64,000 nt of DNA, taken from contig CALJGV010000007.1 in assembly GCA_938075305.1 (NCBI GenBank), positions 124,001 through 188,000 of the forward strand, read 5' to 3'. Under the pieces are notes generated by a model. The model was given only the letters and a program-made list of their open reading frames with translations, had not been told where the DNA came from and did no database searches. Positions 60,258 through 64,000 of the stretch are shown piece by piece (position 1 is the stretch's first letter; every line of letters starts with the position of its first letter). The translations under genes were made by a program, and so were the position numbers. This DNA comes from an uncultured bacterium. Lineage in GTDB: Bacteria > Planctomycetota > UBA1135 > GCA-002686595.

Positions 60258-61086
60258 CCGCCAGCGCCGCGCCGCCGGCCGCCAGCGAGACCAGGTGGGC
60301 GAAGCCGCCCTGGCCGGGCCGCCGCCGCCCCCCCCCGTCCAGCCTCACGAGGGCTCCGCAGGCCGCGAGCCAGACCCCTCCCCCCATTCCCTCCGGGATG
60401 GCCAGGGCGTCCTCCACCCCGTCTGCGCCCACGAGCTCCACCTCGTAGCGCATGCCCCCGTCTCCCCCGACGAGGAGCGCGAGGGGAGAGCGGTACCCGG
60501 CGACCCATGCGCCTCGCCCCGTGGGCGCGAGGGCCCGGGCCTCGAAGGGGAGGGTCCGCCCCATCTTCTTCGCCCATGTATCGCGCCCAGCGCCTCCAGG
60601 TGTCCATCGCTCGATCCGGCAGGATCCACTGGTCGCCCTGAGCACCCAGGCACCATCTCCACCGCGGTCCGCCCGGACCCGGAGGACCCCGTCCTGGACC
60701 GGCTCACCTGGGAGCTGCGGGATCGCCTGGAGCCTCGACCCCGTCCACTCCATCCAACGCGATCGTCCTGCACGGCGCCCCTCCAGCGCAGAGTGGACGA
60801 AGCACCCTGAACCGGGCGCCGCCCTCACCTCCATCGGGGCGCGAACCTCGACCCGCTGGAGCACGGCCCCGTCCATGTCGAGCCCATAGATCGCGTGTCC
60901 CGCCCGGTCCGCCGCCCAGAGCGCGACCCGCTCCGGTGCGCCAGGGTCCCCTGGCTCGCTGCCCCACCGGGGCCCCCGCGCTCGGAACCCGCCCCCCACC
61001 AGGCCCGTGGCGAACCCGGCCCCCATCAGGCCGAGTCCGAGGCCCCAGCCCACCAGTCGGCGACGATCGAGTTCCCCGGAGACCAC
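60211..61086 (-). CDS. Membrane-anchored propeller-like protein of unknown function
   Basis: About 291 residues; start uncertain (GTG 61086, TTG 61092 or ATG 61026). One N-terminal membrane helix (LVGWGLGLGLMGAGFATGLV) followed by NHL/propeller-like beta repeats: VALWAADRAGHAIYGLDMDG, VLRVRADRGGDGAWVLRATS, RGAWVAGYRSPLALLVGGDG, GVWLAACGALVRLDGGGRR. No catalytic motif. Last gene of the minus-strand run after SCO1-DUF420. The stop at 60211 lies inside the convergent small gene, so either this C-terminus or the small gene's end may be wrong. Confidence 0.5.
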   Translation of the reverse strand: MVSGELDRRRLVGWGLGLGLMGAGFATGLVGGGFRARGPRWGSEPGDPGAPERVALWAADRAGHAIYGLDMDGAVLQRVEVRAPMEVRAAPGSGCFVHSALEGRRAGRSRWMEWTGSRLQAIPQLPGEPVQDGVLRVRADRGGDGAWVLRATSGSCRIERWTPGGAGRDTWAKKMGRTLPFEARALAPTGRGAWVAGYRSPLALLVGGDGGMRYEVELVGADGVEDALAIPEGMGGGVWLAACGALVRLDGGGRRRPGQGGFAHLVSLAAGGAALAVSRPRAAAPPRRAFR

Positions 61087-61145
61087 ACCCAACAGACGCG
61101 CGGCCCAGCCGCGGGTGGCGACCGCGCGCGTCCTATCCCCGGGCC

Positions 61146-62270
61146 CTAGGCCGGGGGCGGATTGAATGGATAGAGCACGAGGTACACGAGCACCCCGGTG
61201 AGGGAGACGTAGAGCCAGATGGGGAGGGTCCAGCGCGCGAGGCGCCGGTGGCGGTCCCAGTCCTCCTTGTGGGCCAGCCAGAAGACCCGCAGCACCATCG
61301 GGAGGTTCACCACCGCCAGGACGACGTGGGTGAGCAGCATGACCAGATATGCCGCCTTGGCAGCGCCCTCCCCGTTGAACCTGGTGGGCCCGCCGCTGAT
61401 CGGCAGCACGGCGAAGTGGTAGTACAGGTAGCAGCTCAGAAATGCCGCGCTCACGACGAAGGCGGACTTCATCATCGCCTCGTGGAGCCGCTTGCGCCCC
61501 TTCACGATCGCGACCAGCCCCGAGAGCAACAGGACGAAGGCCACGCCGTTCAGGCTCGCGTTGACGAGCGGGAGGACGGAGCGGCCAGGGAGCGGCCACT
61601 GGTACTCGAGCCCCGCGAGCGCCCGCGCCCGAGCCACGATCAGGCCGTAGCGGTTCGCCAGCACGCGGGCGGCGTCCACGAGGTCCTCGCCCCCCTCCCC
61701 CTGCGCCGGGTCCCGCAGCTCGTACCAACCGGCGACCTTGCCCGCCGCGTCGATGACCGGCATGCGGGTCCCGTGGGTGATCGCGAGCCCGGGCGCGGCT
61801 TCATCGCTGTCCCTCACGACCGGGACCAGCAGGCCCTCGTTCATGAAGCGGTGCATCTGCTCCTCGCTCTCGGTGCGGACGAAGAGCCAGCGCTCGGGGT
61901 CGGCGTCGAAGAGGTCCGCGTACTCCTGGAGCTTCGCCGCCGTGTCCACCTCGGGGTCGAGGGAGAAGGAAACGACCCGGATCGGCGTCCCCTCGAGCGC
62001 GGGGATCAGGCGCTCGGCGATGTCCCTGGAGACGCTGGGGCAGGGCCCCATGCAGCGCACGAAGAACGGGACCGCGATCCACGGCTCCCCTAGCAGGTCG
62101 GCCCGAGTGAGGGGCTGGCCCCGGCTGTCCTCGAAGCGGAAGTCCGGCACATCCGCGAAGCGCTCCGTGGACCCGGGCGGCGGCTCCCCCTGGAGGCCCT
62201 GCGGAGATGCGTCGACGGACGGGCCGAGGCTCAGAAGCGAGGAGACCAGGAGGACGGCGATTCGGAGCAT
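61146..62270 (-). CDS. SCO1/SenC copper chaperone fused to DUF420
   Basis: 374 residues from ATG at 62270. Signal peptide (MLRIAVLLVSSLLSLGPSVD), then a thioredoxin-fold SCO domain with CMGPC (Cys73, Cys77; the CxxxC copper site), FSLDPEVDTAAKLQEYADLF and THGTRMPVIDAAGK, His in TH being the likely third ligand. From about 230 a four- to five-helix DUF420 membrane domain follows (NASLNGVAFVLLLSGLVAIV ... HEAMMKSAFVVSAAFLSCYL). DUF420 genes normally stand beside cytochrome oxidase genes. Copper delivery to the CuA centre at the membrane is inferred. 31 bp after the heme O synthase. Confidence 0.88.
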   Translation of the reverse strand: MLRIAVLLVSSLLSLGPSVDASPQGLQGEPPPGSTERFADVPDFRFEDSRGQPLTRADLLGEPWIAVPFFVRCMGPCPSVSRDIAERLIPALEGTPIRVVSFSLDPEVDTAAKLQEYADLFDADPERWLFVRTESEEQMHRFMNEGLLVPVVRDSDEAAPGLAITHGTRMPVIDAAGKVAGWYELRDPAQGEGGEDLVDAARVLANRYGLIVARARALAGLEYQWPLPGRSVLPLVNASLNGVAFVLLLSGLVAIVKGRKRLHEAMMKSAFVVSAAFLSCYLYYHFAVLPISGGPTRFNGEGAAKAAYLVMLLTHVVLAVVNLPMVLRVFWLAHKEDWDRHRRLARWTLPIWLYVSLTGVLVYLVLYPFNPPPA

Positions 62271-62301
62271 GGTGCAGCTGGCACGCTGGATCAGCGCACG
62301 A

Positions 62302-63222
62302 TCAGACCCCGCGCAACGTGGGGTCGACGAAGAGCAGCGCCATCAGCGCCGGCAGGTAGATGATCGACGCCAGCAGGAGCCGGCGCGCGGTCTCGTATGA
62401 CTCGTCGCGGGCGAAGGCGATGGAGGGGATGATGTAGAGGGCGCCGAGCAGGAGGGCGCCCACCACGTACACCGGACCAGCGAGCCCGCTAAGGGCTGGC
62501 ATCAGGGTCACGGGGACGATGCTGAGGGAGTAGATCACGGCGTAACGCCCCGCGACGCCCTCGGAGCCGGGCTGGTTCGGGACCATGCGGTGCCCCGCGC
62601 GCGCGTAGTCCTCGCGATAGATCCACGCGATGGCCATGAAGTGCGGGAACTGCCACGCGAAGATGGTCGCGAAGAGCGCCCAGCCCAGGGGACCGATCTC
62701 ACCCGCCAGGGCCGCGTAGCCGATCAGGACCGGCGCCGCACCCGGCACGGCGCCGATCACCGTGTTCAGGGTGCTCACTCGCTTGAGCGGCGTGTAGATG
62801 CAGACGTAGACCACCAACGTGGCCAGCACCAACACCGCAGAGAGCAGGTTGAAGGACAGCGCGAGGCCCGCTGTTCCGGCGGCCCCGAGCACGACGGCGA
62901 ACACCACCGCCTGGAGGACCGTGAGCTCCCCCGTCACCAGCGGACGGTGGCGAGTCCGCTCCATCAGGCCGTCGGTCTCCCGCTCCACCACCTGGTTGAT
63001 GATGCTGGCCGCGCCCGTGACCAGGAGGACGTAGAGGCCCGCCTCGGCGCAGCGCAGGAGGTTGACGATGGCCGCGTCACGGGTCGCCAGCCAGCCCCCC
63101 AGGGCCGCGGTGAGGAAGACCATGGTCGCCACTCGCACGCGCAGCAGCTCGAGCCAGGGGGCTAGGCCGCCGCGGGGTGCGGTGTCCGCCACCACCGTGT
63201 CCACCTTGTCCGGCTCGCTCAC
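62302..63222 (-). CDS. ctaB: Protoheme IX farnesyltransferase (heme O synthase)
   Basis: 306 residues, GTG start at 63222 overlapping the heme A synthase stop (GTGA). UbiA-type prenyltransferase: the first Asp-rich loop is NQVVERETDGLMERTRHRPL ('NDxxDxxxDxxMxRTxxRPL' with substitutions), followed by YTPLKRVSTLNTVIGAVPGA then PVLIGY, and the second loop region ATIFAWQFPHFMAIAWIYRE plus DYARAGHRMVP ('WQxPHFxaLaxxxxxDYxxaG'). About nine membrane helices. Farnesylates heme B to heme O for cytochrome oxidase. Confidence 0.93.
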   Translation of the reverse strand: MSEPDKVDTVVADTAPRGGLAPWLELLRVRVATMVFLTAALGGWLATRDAAIVNLLRCAEAGLYVLLVTGAASIINQVVERETDGLMERTRHRPLVTGELTVLQAVVFAVVLGAAGTAGLALSFNLLSAVLVLATLVVYVCIYTPLKRVSTLNTVIGAVPGAAPVLIGYAALAGEIGPLGWALFATIFAWQFPHFMAIAWIYREDYARAGHRMVPNQPGSEGVAGRYAVIYSLSIVPVTLMPALSGLAGPVYVVGALLLGALYIIPSIAFARDESYETARRLLLASIIYLPALMALLFVDPTLRGV

Positions 63223-64000
63223 GCGGACACCTCCTCGGCCGCCACCAGGGCCCGGCGCGAGACCATGGCGCCGACCACGACGGAGCAGAGCAGGACCGCC
63301 CCCACGAAGACGTGGGCCGTCGCGAAGGCGACCTCGCCCACGGAGACCTCGGCCTCCATCCCGCCGGAGATGAAGTAGATGGCGATGGTCGCGAGCACCC
63401 CCAGGGAGAACTGGGCGATGAGGGACCAGAGCTGGAGCCGCTGGAGGAACCGCAGGGGCGCGCGGTCCGCGCCGCGCTCTGCCCCTTCCGCCGCCGCGTC
63501 CCCGAGGATCTTGGAGAAGGTCAACACGAGAGCGACCACCGCCAGCGCCAGGGTGCCGTGCACCAGCAAGGCAGCGGTCTGGCCCTGATGGCGCAACCAC
63601 GCGCCCAGCGCGATCTGGCCGTACACCGCGACCGCCGTCAAGGTGCCGAGGGTGTGAAGACCGCCGGCGAAGCGCGAGGGCGAGGGGGTCATGCGGCTCC
63701 AGGTCCGGCTCGCGGTGACGGCAAGCGCCGCGATCAACGCCACCACCAGCTGGGCGAGGGCGCCGTGGAGGAAGGCGAGGTTCTGGCTGTTCTCCAGCAC
63801 GCGCGTGCCCCCGAGGAGCCCCTGTCCGATGATCGCGAGGAGCACCACCCAGGCCATCGCCGTGACGCCGCGGGCGGCGCGCTGGATGTAGCAGGTGAGG
63901 AGCACGCAGATGGCCACCAGGCCGACGCCCGAGGCCCACACGCGGTGGGCGTGCTCGAGGGTCACGCCGTGCCCCTCGGCGAGCATGTCGCTGAAGGGAT
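63219..64000 (-). CDS. ctaA: Heme A synthase (COX15/CtaA family), 5' partial
   Basis: 260 codons to the right edge; the frame remains open upstream of the Met at 63986 (PFSDMLAEGHGVTLEHAHRV), so the true start lies outside the window. Conserved EHAHR (heme-binding His in the 'EhxHR' motif), LGGTRVLENSQNLAFLHGAL, LRHQGQTAALLVHGTLALAV and AFATAHVFVGAVLLCSVVVG carry the paired His residues of the two four-helix halves. Oxidises heme O to heme A. First gene of the ctaA-ctaB-SCO1/DUF420 run. Confidence 0.88.
   Translation of the reverse strand, partial: PFSDMLAEGHGVTLEHAHRVWASGVGLVAICVLLTCYIQRAARGVTAMAWVVLLAIIGQGLLGGTRVLENSQNLAFLHGALAQLVVALIAALAVTASRTWSRMTPSPSRFAGGLHTLGTLTAVAVYGQIALGAWLRHQGQTAALLVHGTLALAVVALVLTFSKILGDAAAEGAERGADRAPLRFLQRLQLWSLIAQFSLGVLATIAIYFISGGMEAEVSVGEVAFATAHVFVGAVLLCSVVVGAMVSRRALVAAEEVSA

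Overview
The window is 64 kb of very GC-rich chromosome packed with genes on both strands. Its content points to a bacterium of the Planctomycetota or a close relative, though this is inferred from gene content and not from a marker tree. The evidence is a DUF1800/DUF1501 gene pair, a CRTAC1-type FG-GAP/UnbV protein, an EF-hand protein, several PilZ and lipoprotein genes, LPS-type envelope genes (LptE- and AsmA-like, so a Gram-negative envelope), and frequent TTG/GTG starts with weak ribosome binding sites. I saw no prophage, insertion sequence, CRISPR array or tRNA. The only RNA gene recognised is RNase P RNA.

Layout. 1-8 kb: end of an arylsulfotransferase-like gene, a PilZ protein, a voltage-gated K+ channel, DUF445, an NAD(P)-binding reductase, a four-S1-domain protein, and a long PilX-like surface protein interrupted by an in-frame amber codon. 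8-14.1 kb: a PMT-like membrane glycosyltransferase divergent from two overlapping B12-type radical SAM genes, followed by an acidic 58-residue peptide gene; I read this as a putative RiPP cassette. 14.2-23.2 kb (minus strand): DUF1501/DUF1800, a PilZ plus histidine kinase pair, hisS, hutI and an ECF-type sigma factor. 23.4-35.4 kb (plus strand): a CorC/HlyC-type CBS protein, recO, BamD-like and LptE-like lipoproteins, ftsH, folP, a diadenylate cyclase fused to YbbR-like domains, glmM and tsaB. 35.5-43.4 kb: a bacterial histone-fold protein, a giant AsmA-like protein, ruvX, an alpha/beta hydrolase, rnpB, an unexplained stretch of about 640 bp, a NUDIX protein and a small beta-barrel-like protein. 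43.4-50.8 kb: UnbV protein, glutathione peroxidase, a 2-hydroxyacid dehydrogenase, an AhpD-like protein with an in-frame TGA at its second active-site Cys (probable selenoprotein), a ferritin-like protein, and two unknowns. 51-60.3 kb: an AGCS symporter, an EF-hand protein, an M28 peptidase with MTA phosphorylase, TruD with a long RGG tail, an RluA-type synthase, hpt and a small coiled-coil protein. 60.2-64 kb (minus strand): a heme A / cytochrome oxidase assembly run (ctaA, ctaB, SCO1-DUF420) ending in a propeller-like protein.

Main points of interest: (1) the radical SAM/peptide cassette at 9628-14131; (2) the CxxU AhpD-like candidate selenoprotein at 47667-48254, with a SECIS-like hairpin just after the TGA and an ATGA overlap to the next gene; (3) a histone-fold protein with a Lys-rich tail; (4) the CdaA-YbbR fusion next to glmM; (5) the TruD RGG tail. 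All of it was read by eye; no database search was run.
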